From UBA6522 sp965221035 (GTDB lineage: Bacteria; Pseudomonadota; Gammaproteobacteria; Steroidobacterales; Rariloculaceae), in assembly GCA_965221035.1 (NCBI GenBank), contig OZ244860.1:1736001-1800000 (forward strand): 64,000 nucleotides of DNA, given 5' to 3'. A program made the position numbers and the translations under genes. Every line of letters starts with the position of its first letter. Position 1 is the stretch's first letter. This document shows positions 42,785 to 50,999 of the stretch, in pieces. The notes under the pieces were generated by a model that was given only the letters and a program-made list of their open reading frames with translations, was not told where the DNA came from and did no database searches.

Positions 42785-43953
42785 GATTGCCGCACTCCAG
42801 CGAGTCTGACGGCTTCCCTGGCCGCGCCCTCAAGATCGGCGGCGGTAACGATATCGAGCCCGCTGCCCGCGAGAAGCTGCCGCCCCTGCTCGACATTGGT
42901 TCCCTCGAGTCGCGCCACAACGGGCACCGTCACGCCGATGTCGTTCACAGCTGCGGCGATGCCCTCGGCAATCAGGTCGCAACGCACGATTCCACCGAAG
43001 ATATTGACGAGTATCGCCTTCACGTCGGGATTGCCGAGAATGATCCTGAAGGCCTGCGCGACGCGGTCCGCTGTGGCGCCACCGCCGACATCAAGGAAAT
43101 TGGCCGGCTCTCCGCCGTGGAGCTTGATGATGTCCATGGTGGCCATGGCAAGCCCTGCGCCGTTCACCATGCACGCGATATTGCCGTCCAGCGACACATA
43201 GTTCAGACCGTGCTCCCGGGCATCGCGCTCGCTTGGATCCTCCTGGCCCACATCCCGCCAACCCTCGACCCGTTGCTGGCGAAACAGGGCGCTGTCCTCG
43301 ATGTCGATCTTCGCATCCAATGCGATCACATGCCCTTCGCCGTCGACGATCAGGGGGTTGATCTCCACAAGGCTCGCATCGCAGCGATGAAACAACGTCA
43401 ACAGCCGCTCGACGATATTCTGAAATTCAACGATCTGGTCCATCGAAAGTTCCAGTCCGAAGCCCAGTTGACGGCACTGGTAGGCGGACAGGCCGGCCGC
43501 CGGATGAACCGCCGCGGTGAAGATCCTTTCAGGCGTGGCCGCCGCCACCTCTTCGATGTTCACGCCGCCGGCCGACGACGCCATGACCACGACCCGTTCC
43601 CGGGCGCGGTCCACCAGCGCGCCCAGGTAGAGTTCCCGACGGATGCTTGACGCCGCTTCGACATATACCGTGTCGACCGGAAGTCCGGCGGGACCGCTTT
43701 GAGGGGTGACGAGTCGCTTGCCCAGCATGGTTTCCGCGTGGGCGGCGGATTCCTCAGGTGAATTCGCCAGTTTCACGCCCCCTGCCTTGCCGCGGCCGCC
43801 GGCGTGGACCTGGGCCTTGATTACCCAGCGGTCTCCGCCCAGCTCGCGCGCCGCCCCGGACGCCTCGCCGGGCGTGGCGGCTGATCGTCCCTGCGGAACG
43901 GGGATGCCGAATTCGGCAAACAGCGCCTTGGACTGAAATTCGTGAAGGTTCAA
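42781..43953 (-). CDS. sucC: Succinyl-CoA synthetase beta subunit
   Basis: ATP-grasp subunit that determines nucleotide specificity. 390 residues from a TTG at 43953 (NLHEFQSKALFAEFGIPVPQG), the family N-terminus; upstream frame is non-homologous. It has VIKAQVHAGGRGKAGGVKL, EINPLIV, and the CoA-side GLAMATMDIIKLHGGEPANFLDVGGGA and INIFGGI-like VNIFGGIVRCD. Followed by sucD with 4-nt overlap. Confidence 0.97.
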   Translation of the reverse strand: MNLHEFQSKALFAEFGIPVPQGRSAATPGEASGAARELGGDRWVIKAQVHAGGRGKAGGVKLANSPEESAAHAETMLGKRLVTPQSGPAGLPVDTVYVEAASSIRRELYLGALVDRARERVVVMASSAGGVNIEEVAAATPERIFTAAVHPAAGLSAYQCRQLGFGLELSMDQIVEFQNIVERLLTLFHRCDASLVEINPLIVDGEGHVIALDAKIDIEDSALFRQQRVEGWRDVGQEDPSERDAREHGLNYVSLDGNIACMVNGAGLAMATMDIIKLHGGEPANFLDVGGGATADRVAQAFRIILGNPDVKAILVNIFGGIVRCDLIAEGIAAAVNDIGVTVPVVARLEGTNVEQGRQLLAGSGLDIVTAADLEGAAREAVRLAGVRQS

Positions 43954-44175
43954 GGGAATCCTGGATTTCGGGCGAGCGCTATTGTCGTTGAATGTCGGGC
44001 GCAGGGAAAGGGGGCCGGGAGCGTCCGCCGAGGCGCATGCGCGCACGCACGGGTGCGCCCTCCGGGTGGCCGCGATCGCCGTTTGTCGAGAATCTGCCTG
44101 AATTGCCCCGATTTCCCCCTTCGGGTTTGGCGCCGGATCGCCGCAAACTGCTCATCGAACGGCAAGGAGGTTTCC

Positions 44176-44685
44176 ATGAAATACAGACAAACCGGGTTCA
44201 CTCTCATCGAGTTGATGGTCGTGGTGACCATAATAGGCATTCTCGCGAGCTTTGCCATTCCCGCGTACCAGGATTACACCATTCGGGCGCAGGTGACGGA
44301 AGGGCTGGGAATCGCATCCATCGCCAGGGCAGCGGTCGCGGAAGAATTCCTCACCCAGGGCCTGCCGCCCGCGGACCGGACCGATGCCGGCATGAGCGCC
44401 GACCCCGCGGATTCTTCCGGCCGCTACGTGTCCGGCGTCGACATCGACAATGGCGTACTGACCATCACCTACGGCAACGAGGCCAATCCCAGGATTGCGG
44501 AAGAAGGCTCCAATACCCTGACGCTGACACCTTACGAATCCGCCGACCTGACACTGCTGTGGCGGTGCGGGTCCGCACCCGAGCCGGACGGCGCCGAACC
44601 GCTGGGCACCGCGGCCGGCATGGCGACCGCCTACGTGGAGCCTACGTTACCGGTTCGGTACCTGCCCGCCGCGTGCCGCATGTGA
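44176..44685 (+). CDS. pilA: Type IV major pilin (PilA-type prepilin)
   Basis: 169-residue type IVa prepilin: short basic leader MKYRQTG then FTLIELMVVVTIIGILASFAIPAYQDY, with cleavage by PilD between Gly7 and Phe8 and the conserved Glu5 of the mature protein. Two cysteines near the C-terminus (LLWRC and PAACRM) probably form the D-region disulfide. The ATG at 44176 has a perfect AAGGAGG 7 nt upstream, so strong expression is expected. Followed at 12 nt by pilB. Confidence 0.93.
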   Translation: MKYRQTGFTLIELMVVVTIIGILASFAIPAYQDYTIRAQVTEGLGIASIARAAVAEEFLTQGLPPADRTDAGMSADPADSSGRYVSGVDIDNGVLTITYGNEANPRIAEEGSNTLTLTPYESADLTLLWRCGSAPEPDGAEPLGTAAGMATAYVEPTLPVRYLPAACRM

Positions 44686-44697
44686 AGGCTTGACCGC

Positions 44698-46473
44698 ATG
44701 GAACGCGCGCCGGCAACTGCAGTCTCCGAGGCGCCACCGGGCGGGCTGTCGCGGCGCCGGGGACCCGCCGCGGCGCCGGAGCCGCTCACCGGCCTGGCGC
44801 GGCGACTGCTTCGCGAAGGCATCGTCTCCAGGGAGGCTCTGCTGGAGGCGCTCGAGGCGTCCAGGGAACAGGGGGCGTCGCTGATCGCCTGCCTGGTGTC
44901 GAGCGGCCGCGGCGACGCCGGCCGGATCGCCATAGCCGCTGCCCGCGAATTCGGCGTCCCGGCGCTGGACCTGGACGCGGTGGAGATCGGGCCGGAAATG
45001 TCAACGCTGGTACCCGTCGAATTGGCAGGGCGGCACCGGGTGCTTCCGCTGTTGCGCAGGGGCGGGCGCGTCTTCGTGGGGATCGCGGACCCCACCAACG
45101 TGCACGCCATGGACGAAATCGCGTTCGCGACGTCCCTGCTCGTGGAACCGGTTGTGGTCGAATTCGACAAGCTGGAGGCGCGTATCGCCGGCTCCGCCGG
45201 CGCCCGGGACGCCTCCATGGCCGCGTTCGACTTTGCCGACCTGGACCTTGAGAACATCGGCGCGAACGATCACGGTGAGGATCCGGATTTCGCTGACGCC
45301 GGCGTCGACGACGCGCCCGTGGTGAGGTTCGTCAACCAGGTCCTGCTGGATTGCGTGACCCGGGGAGCGTCGGACATTCACTTCGAGCCCTACGAGAGGA
45401 CCTATCGAATCCGCATGCGCCACGACGGGGTTCTGAGCGAGATCGCCCATCCGCCCATGGCTCTCGCCGGACACCTCGCCGCCCGGCTCAAGGTCATGGC
45501 GAGGCTGAACGTGGCGGAGCGCCGGCTCCCCCAGGACGGACGATTCCGATTGCGCGCGCCGCAGGGTCGCGCCATCGACTTCCGCGTCAATACCTGTCCC
45601 ACGTTGTTCGGCGAGAAAGTGGTCTGCCGGCTGCTGGACTCGGCCAGCGTGGAGACGAACATCGACAAGCTGGGCTACGACGACCTGCAGAAGCGGATCT
45701 ATCTGGACCACCTGGCCAGGCCCTGCGGCATGATCCTGGTGACCGGACCCACGGGAAGCGGCAAGACCGTGTCGCTCTATGCCGGACTCAACGTGCTCAA
45801 CACCCCGGACCGCAACATCGCCACGGCCGAGGATCCGGCGGAAATCAACCTGCCCGGCATCAACCAGGTCAACATCAACGCCAAGGTGGGTCTGACTTTC
45901 GCCTCCTGTCTGCGCTCATTCCTGCGCCAGGACCCCGATATCATCATGGTGGGTGAAATTCGCGACCAGGAAACCGCGGAAGTCGCCATCAGGGCAGCCC
46001 AGACGGGGCACCTGGTGCTTTCCACGCTGCATACCAACGACGCCCCGAAAACGCTGGCACGGCTGGTGGACATGGGTATCAAGCCCTACGCCATCGCAAG
46101 TTCCGTAACACTCATCATCGCGCAGCGTCTGGCGCGAACGCTATGTCAAGCCTGCAGGCAGCCGGTGCGCATTCCCCGCGACGCCCTGTTCCGGGAAGGA
46201 TTCGATCCTCGCGACGTGGAGACGGGACTCACTCTCTACGCCGCCAGGGGTTGCAACCGCTGCACCGCGGGATACGACGGGCGAACGGGAGTCTTTCAGG
46301 TCATGCCGGTCAGCGAATCCATCGGCCGCATCATCATGGAGGGCGGCAACGCCATGCAGGTCGCCCAACGCGCCGCCGCCGAGGGAATACGCGACGTGCG
46401 CCAATCGGGACTGGAATTGGTCAGGCGCGGCCTGGTGAGCCTGGAAGAGCTCAACCGCATCACCTCCGAGTAG
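44698..46473 (+). CDS. pilB: Type IV pilus assembly ATPase PilB
   Basis: Hexameric motor that drives pilus extension. 591 residues: N-terminal MshEN-like domain (about 30-160), then the GspE/PilB ATPase with Walker A GPTGSGKT (350-357), Asp box and Walker B DPDIIMVGEIRDQETAE, His box TGHLVLSTLHTNDA, and a tetracysteine zinc site formed by CQAC and CNRC near residues 480-525. The order pilA-pilB-pilC-pilD is the standard gammaproteobacterial cluster. Confidence 0.96.
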   Translation: MERAPATAVSEAPPGGLSRRRGPAAAPEPLTGLARRLLREGIVSREALLEALEASREQGASLIACLVSSGRGDAGRIAIAAAREFGVPALDLDAVEIGPEMSTLVPVELAGRHRVLPLLRRGGRVFVGIADPTNVHAMDEIAFATSLLVEPVVVEFDKLEARIAGSAGARDASMAAFDFADLDLENIGANDHGEDPDFADAGVDDAPVVRFVNQVLLDCVTRGASDIHFEPYERTYRIRMRHDGVLSEIAHPPMALAGHLAARLKVMARLNVAERRLPQDGRFRLRAPQGRAIDFRVNTCPTLFGEKVVCRLLDSASVETNIDKLGYDDLQKRIYLDHLARPCGMILVTGPTGSGKTVSLYAGLNVLNTPDRNIATAEDPAEINLPGINQVNINAKVGLTFASCLRSFLRQDPDIIMVGEIRDQETAEVAIRAAQTGHLVLSTLHTNDAPKTLARLVDMGIKPYAIASSVTLIIAQRLARTLCQACRQPVRIPRDALFREGFDPRDVETGLTLYAARGCNRCTAGYDGRTGVFQVMPVSESIGRIIMEGGNAMQVAQRAAAEGIRDVRQSGLELVRRGLVSLEELNRITSE

Positions 46474-46601
46474 TGACGGCATTGCGCCCCGCCTGGACTG
46501 TTGCCGATTTTCCCGCGGGACGCGCCTTGCCACGAATCTCGTGACCATGGTTGACGTGACAGAACGGGCTTGACTCGACACTGGACGGACACAGGTAGCC
46601 A

Positions 46602-47807
46602 ATGGCGGATAACAGCGGCACACGGACCTACAGATGGCACGGTACCGACCGAGCCGGCAGGCGCGTCAGCGGGATCAGCCTTTCGTCGGGCGAATCGGCG
46701 CTGCGGGCCGAGCTGCTGCGCCAGGGCATCGTGCCGTCGCGGATGAGCCGCTCCCTGCTGAACGGCGCTCGGCGAATTCATGGCGAGGAAATAACCGCCG
46801 CCACCCGCCAGCTGGCGACGATGCTGGGCGCCGGCATCCCATTGGTGCAGGCGTTCGACATTATCGCAGGCAGTCTGGACGCGCCAGCCGTCAAGGCGCT
46901 CATGCTCAAGGTGAAGACCGACATGGAGGGCGGTACAGCCCTCTCCTCGGCTCTCGCAAAATACCCTCCGCACTTCGACAAGCTCTATGTCAACCTGGTT
47001 GCGGCCGGCGAACAAGCCGGCGCCCTGGAAGCGCTGTTGACGAGAATCGCCGCCTACCGGGAGAGGAACCAGGGCATACGGCGCAAGGTCCGCAAGGCCC
47101 TGTTCTATCCGGCGGCGGTGACGATGGTGGCCTTGCTGGTCACCGTCATTCTGCTGGTCTTCGTCATTCCGCAATTCGAGGCGCTCTTCGACGGTTTCGG
47201 CGCCGAATTGCCGGCGCTTACGCAAATGGTCATCGGCGCATCAGACTTCGTACGGAGGTCCGGCTGGCTGCTTGGCGTGGCGGCGGCCGTCGGCGCAACC
47301 GCCCTCGCTCAGGCCACGAGGCGCTCAAGGCGCGTGCGGCACTGGCTTGAGCGGGCGACGCTGCGGGCCCCGGTCATCGGTCCGGTCATTCACATGGCGG
47401 CGACGGCGCGTTTCGCGCGCACCCTGGCCATTACCTTCGCGGCCGGCACGCCGCTGGTGCAAGCGCTGGAACCGGTGGCCAGGGCGACCGGCAACATTGT
47501 CTTCGAAGGCGCGGTACTGAACATTCGCGACGAAGTCGCCACCGGACGGCAACTTCGGCAAGCCATGAAAATGTCCGGACTGTTTCCCGGCATGGCGACG
47601 CGAATGATCGGAGTGGGTGAGGAATCGGGCGCGCTCGACGACATGGCCGAAAGGGTGGCGGACTTCTACGAAGAAAGGCTCGACAACGCGGTCGATGGAC
47701 TGTCAAGCCTTCTGGAACCGCTGATCATGGCGGTTCTGGGCTTGATCGTCGGCAGCCTGGTCGTCGCCATGTATCTGCCGGTTTTTCAGATGGGGCAGGT
47801 GATGTAG
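46602..47807 (+). CDS. pilC: Type IV pilus inner-membrane platform protein PilC
   Basis: 401 residues with two duplicated GspF/PilC cytoplasmic domains (FTRQLATMLGAGIPLVQ-like segment TRQLATMLGAGIPLVQAFDII and RFARTLAITFAAGTPLVQALEPVA) and three membrane helices, including AVTMVALLVTVILLVFVIP and the C-terminal LIMAVLGLIVGSLVVAMYLPVF. MGEESG-type GVGEESGALDDM is present. 128 nt separate it from pilB; that gap holds no recognised gene. Confidence 0.95.
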   Translation: MADNSGTRTYRWHGTDRAGRRVSGISLSSGESALRAELLRQGIVPSRMSRSLLNGARRIHGEEITAATRQLATMLGAGIPLVQAFDIIAGSLDAPAVKALMLKVKTDMEGGTALSSALAKYPPHFDKLYVNLVAAGEQAGALEALLTRIAAYRERNQGIRRKVRKALFYPAAVTMVALLVTVILLVFVIPQFEALFDGFGAELPALTQMVIGASDFVRRSGWLLGVAAAVGATALAQATRRSRRVRHWLERATLRAPVIGPVIHMAATARFARTLAITFAAGTPLVQALEPVARATGNIVFEGAVLNIRDEVATGRQLRQAMKMSGLFPGMATRMIGVGEESGALDDMAERVADFYEERLDNAVDGLSSLLEPLIMAVLGLIVGSLVVAMYLPVFQMGQVM

Positions 47808-47831
47808 GCGGTGTAATCAGGCTTGGGGGGC

Positions 47832-48065
47832 GCGATGGTGCGGGTGGAGGCCCGTTGCGCGAATCGTGGGGCCGGCGCGATGGTGCGGGTGAAGACCCGT
47901 TGCGCGCGTCGTGGGGACTCGCGATGGTGCGGGCGGAGACCCGTTGCGCGCGTCGTGGGGCCGGCGCGTGGCCAGGGATGGCCAGGAGCGACGGCCCCCG
48001 ATTCGAGCCCGCCAGGGATGGCGGGCGAGATTAAGCGCGCAACGGGTCTCCGCCCGCACCATCGC
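47832..48065. repeat. Structured intergenic repeat element between pilC and pilD
   Basis: Three 40-nt direct copies begin at 47832, 47877 and 47921, each opening GCGATGGTGCGGG and ending CGTGGGG. A 31-nt inverted copy at 48035-48065 is perfectly complementary to 47921-47951. Inside that loop are two small hairpins with the same AGGGAT loop but different stems: 47969-47984 (TGGCC stem) and 48007-48026 (GCCCGCC stem). The gap 47808-48202 contains no other feature; open frames across it come from the repeats. Confidence 0.85.
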
Positions 48066-48202
48066 TACAAACGCCGCTTGATTCCTGCCGGCAGGTGTAG
48101 ACTGCGGGGTAGAGTATGGTGCCGTCGGTGCGCTGCGGGCGTCCGAGGTGGTGGCTTCACGGGGCTAGCGGCGGCGGGGACAACCTTCAGCGGATCGCGG
48201 CT

Positions 48203-49084
48203 GTGGAAATTGTGGAACCGACGCCTTGGGTCGCCTTGTTGATTGCCGGCCTGGCCGGGTTGATCGCCGGCAGCTTTCTGAATGTCGTCGCGTACCGACT
48301 GCCGATCATGATGGAGCGAACGTGGCGGCAACAGGTCGACGGGCGGGCCCGCCAACCACAGCCCGAATTGCCGCCGCAACGGACTGCGTTCAACCTGTGG
48401 ATGCCGCGATCGGCCTGCCCCCGCTGCGGCGCCGCGATCGCGGTCCGGCACAACATTCCACTGCTCTCCTATGCCTGGCTGCGTGGCCGCTGCGCCCACT
48501 GCGGCGCGGCCATCCCGTTGCGCTATCCGGTGATCGAGGCGGCAGGCGCGACGCTGGGCATGGCGATCGTCTGGGTCCTGGGGCCCACCTGGCAGGCGGC
48601 GGCGGCCATGCCACTCGCCTGGAGCCTGCTGGTGTTGTCCGCCATCGATCTGGAACGGCAGCTGCTGCCGGACTCGGTGACGCTGCCGCTCATGTGGGGC
48701 GGCCTTCTCATCAGCCTGGTCCGGGTGGACGGAGAGGTCGTGTTCACCGATACGGGTTCGAGCGTCGCCGGCGCGGCCGCCGGCTATCTCATTCTATGGA
48801 CGGTCTACCAGGCCTTCAGGCTGGTCACCGGCAAGGAGGGCATGGGATACGGCGATTTCAAGCTGCTCGCAGCCCTGGGGGCGTGGCTCGGCTGGCAGGC
48901 CCTGCCGCTCATCCTCTTTTTGTCCGCCGCGGTCGGCGCCGCCGTCGGCCTGGTCGGCGTACTGCTGCTTGGCCGCTCCCGGCACCTGCCGATTCCCTTC
49001 GGGCCGTTCCTGGCCGGGGCCGGATTGGTCACGCTGCTCTGGGGCCAGGTCCTGGCGGACCGATTGGCGCTGTTGATGGCCTGA
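48203..49084 (+). CDS. pilD: Prepilin leader peptidase / N-methyltransferase PilD
   Basis: Cleaves prepilins and methylates the new N-terminus at the inner membrane. 293 residues from a GTG at 48203 (VEIVEPTPWVALLIAGLAGLIAGSFLNVVAYRLP), giving the usual distance to GSFLN; an ATG at 48116 would add 29 unrelated residues. Zinc-site cysteines are CPRCGAAI and CAHCGAAI, and the two catalytic aspartates lie in SAIDLERQLLPD and GMGYGDFKLLAALGAWLG. Followed by coaE with a 1-nt overlap. Confidence 0.95.
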   Translation: MEIVEPTPWVALLIAGLAGLIAGSFLNVVAYRLPIMMERTWRQQVDGRARQPQPELPPQRTAFNLWMPRSACPRCGAAIAVRHNIPLLSYAWLRGRCAHCGAAIPLRYPVIEAAGATLGMAIVWVLGPTWQAAAAMPLAWSLLVLSAIDLERQLLPDSVTLPLMWGGLLISLVRVDGEVVFTDTGSSVAGAAAGYLILWTVYQAFRLVTGKEGMGYGDFKLLAALGAWLGWQALPLILFLSAAVGAAVGLVGVLLLGRSRHLPIPFGPFLAGAGLVTLLWGQVLADRLALLMA

Positions 49085-49683
49085 TGTTCAGAGTGGGACT
49101 CACCGGGGGAATCGCCAGCGGCAAGACTGCCGTGGCGGATATTTTCGGAACCCTCGGGGCCGGCATCGTCGACACGGATCGGGTCGCGCGGGACGTGGTC
49201 GCCCGCGGCGAGCCGGGGCTTGAGGCCGTGCGCCGGGAATTCGGCCCTGCAGTGCTGCGGTCGTCGGGTGATCTCGACCGCCGCGCCCTGCGCGAGGTGG
49301 TGTTTTCCGATTCGGCGGCGAGGCGCAAGCTTGAATCCCTGCTGCATCCGCTGATCCGCGCCCGCACCCTGGAAGCGCTTGAACGATTGACGGCGCCCTA
49401 TGCGGTGGCGGTGGTACCCTTGCTGATCGAGACGGGCTTCAGCGAGCTGGTGGACCGCATCGTGGTGGTCGACTGCCCCCGGAAAATACAGATCGAGCGG
49501 CTGATGGATCGGGACGGGATCGGCATCGACCAGGCCGAGTCCATGCTCAACGCGCAGGCGAACCGCGAGACCCGGCTTCGAGCGGCCGACGATGTCATCG
49601 ATAACAGCGGCAGCCGGGAGTCGACGCGGCGCCAGGTCCAGAAATTGCATGCCCTGTACGAACGCCTCGGGGGCGCCATTTGA
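49084..49683 (+). CDS. coaE: Dephospho-CoA kinase
   Basis: Final step of CoA synthesis. 199 residues with P-loop GLTGGIASGKT near the N-terminus, the DTDRVARDVV CoA-binding segment, HPLIRAR, VVPLLIETGF and QIERLMDRDG lid region. Its stop codon lies inside the 19-bp palindrome at 49680-49698 that precedes zapD. Confidence 0.97.
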   Translation: MFRVGLTGGIASGKTAVADIFGTLGAGIVDTDRVARDVVARGEPGLEAVRREFGPAVLRSSGDLDRRALREVVFSDSAARRKLESLLHPLIRARTLEALERLTAPYAVAVVPLLIETGFSELVDRIVVVDCPRKIQIERLMDRDGIGIDQAESMLNAQANRETRLRAADDVIDNSGSRESTRRQVQKLHALYERLGGAI

Positions 49684-49698
49684 GCAAAATTTGCTCAA
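49680..49698. promoter_or_regulatory. Perfect 19-bp palindrome upstream of zapD (candidate operator)
   Basis: TTGAGCAAAATTTGCTCAA has 9-bp arms around a single central A, 27 nt ahead of the zapD ATG and across the coaE stop. The near-zero loop argues for a protein-binding site and against an RNA hairpin. Binding protein unknown. Confidence 0.55.
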
Positions 49699-49725
49699 CC
49701 GGGCAATCTCACGCAAAATATCGCG

Positions 49726-50529
49726 ATGGCAGACCTTGAGTCTAAGTCATCGGAGGATACCGCGCCTGAAAAGCCAATGGAATTCGAGCATCCGCTCACG
49801 GAAAGAATAAGAACCTTTCTCAGGATAGAACTTCTCAATCGGCAAGCCTGCTTTCATGCGGACAATCCTTCCGAACCAGGTGCGCGGGCCGCGCTGTCGA
49901 GCCTGCTGGAACTCCTCAACCTCTTCAAGCGGGGCGATGTCCGACTGGAGGTGCTGCACGAACTGGAGCTGCAGCGCCAGATCCTGGCCTCCTACATCCG
50001 CGGGCCCGATGTGGACCAGGAACTGCTGGAGGGCAACCTGAAGAACATCGAGAAACTCCAGTCCGGGATCGGCGAGTCGGGTTCCGCGTTCCCCAACCTG
50101 CTGCAGGAGTCTCCGTTTCTGTTCAACATCAATCACCGTAGTTCGATCCCCGGGGGGACCTGCATGTTCGACCTGCCGGACTATGGCTACTGGCTGAAAC
50201 TTCCATATGCGGTGCGGCGTGAACAGTACCTGGAATGGTTGTCCAGTTTCGCTCCCATCAACGACGCGGTCGACCATATCCTCTGGCTCATCCGCCAATC
50301 CGGCAAACCGGTGGAACGAACGGTCGAATCCGGCTGGTACCAGACCAATCTCCAGCGCGACGCGCGCCCACGCCTGATCCGGGTCATCGTGCCGGAGGCC
50401 GAAGGGGTCTATCCCGAGATCAGCGCCGGCAAGCAGCGCTTCACCCTGCGTTTCCTGCGTTGGCAGGGCACCGATGTCCGCCCGGCGCCGGTTCGGAAAT
50501 CGATGACGTTCCAACTCGCGCTGTGCTAG
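49726..50529 (+). CDS. zapD: Cell division protein ZapD
   Basis: Bundles FtsZ protofilaments at the septum by binding the FtsZ C-terminal tail. The 267-residue product matches the family throughout: EFEHPLTERIRTFLRIELL, LLELLNLFKRGDVRLEVLHELE, LQESPFLFNINHRSSIPGGTCMFDLPDYGYWL and the C-terminal beta domain with RFTLRFLRWQG. Last 4 nt overlap the convergent mutT. The small YacG zinc protein usually found between zapD and mutT is absent here. Confidence 0.95.
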   Translation: MADLESKSSEDTAPEKPMEFEHPLTERIRTFLRIELLNRQACFHADNPSEPGARAALSSLLELLNLFKRGDVRLEVLHELELQRQILASYIRGPDVDQELLEGNLKNIEKLQSGIGESGSAFPNLLQESPFLFNINHRSSIPGGTCMFDLPDYGYWLKLPYAVRREQYLEWLSSFAPINDAVDHILWLIRQSGKPVERTVESGWYQTNLQRDARPRLIRVIVPEAEGVYPEISAGKQRFTLRFLRWQGTDVRPAPVRKSMTFQLALC

Positions 50530-50999
50530 CAGGGTGCGCCGCAGGAATTCACGGCTGCAAATCCACTCCCGGGGCCTGCCAACACGGCCTCGACGAGGGG
50601 CCGGTCGGCCGGCAACAACGGCAACGCCATGAGATTCTCCGCAGCAACCCATTTGAGGGGCTGACCTTCCCGCGGGCCGGGCTTGCCGTCGAATCGGTCG
50701 ACGCTCCATAGTTCAAGATGGACGTGGCGGTCCGGATAGCGATGCGTGATTTCGGCCATGAACCGGGCGCTCAACACGGAGATTCCCAATTCCTCGCGCA
50801 GTTCGCGCCCGAGGGCTTGCCGGGGGCCTTCTCCCGGAAGGCACTTGCCCCCCGGAAACTCCCAGTAACCGGCCATGTGGGCACCCGGCCGACGCCGGCT
50901 CACAAGCACCTGTCCGGAAGCGTCGACGATCAACCCCGCCACGACTTCCAGTTGCGAATGCACAGGCGGGGTGGCAGCCGTACGGGTCAATTCAGGCAT
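50526..50999 (-). CDS. mutT: 8-oxo-dGTP diphosphatase MutT
   Basis: Sanitises oxidised dGTP. 157 residues with the complete Nudix box from GGKCLPGEGPRQAL to GRELREELGI, preceded by VSRRRPGAHMAGYWEFPGG. Its position next to secA, as in E. coli, supports the MutT assignment among Nudix enzymes. The start overlaps the secA stop by 8 nt; only the fused thiamine-synthase-like domain of some homologues is missing. Confidence 0.93.
   Translation of the reverse strand: MPELTRTAATPPVHSQLEVVAGLIVDASGQVLVSRRRPGAHMAGYWEFPGGKCLPGEGPRQALGRELREELGISVLSARFMAEITHRYPDRHVHLELWSVDRFDGKPGPREGQPLKWVAAENLMALPLLPADRPLVEAVLAGPGSGFAAVNSCGAPC

Noticed and set aside
43954..44175. Sigma-54 promoter for pilA
   Set aside because: The best TGGCGC-like site lacks the GG-N10-GC pattern required at -24/-12.
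47823..48242. 139-codon open frame across the pilC-pilD gap
   Set aside because: It is created by the direct and inverted repeats, has no supported start and no recognisable domain.
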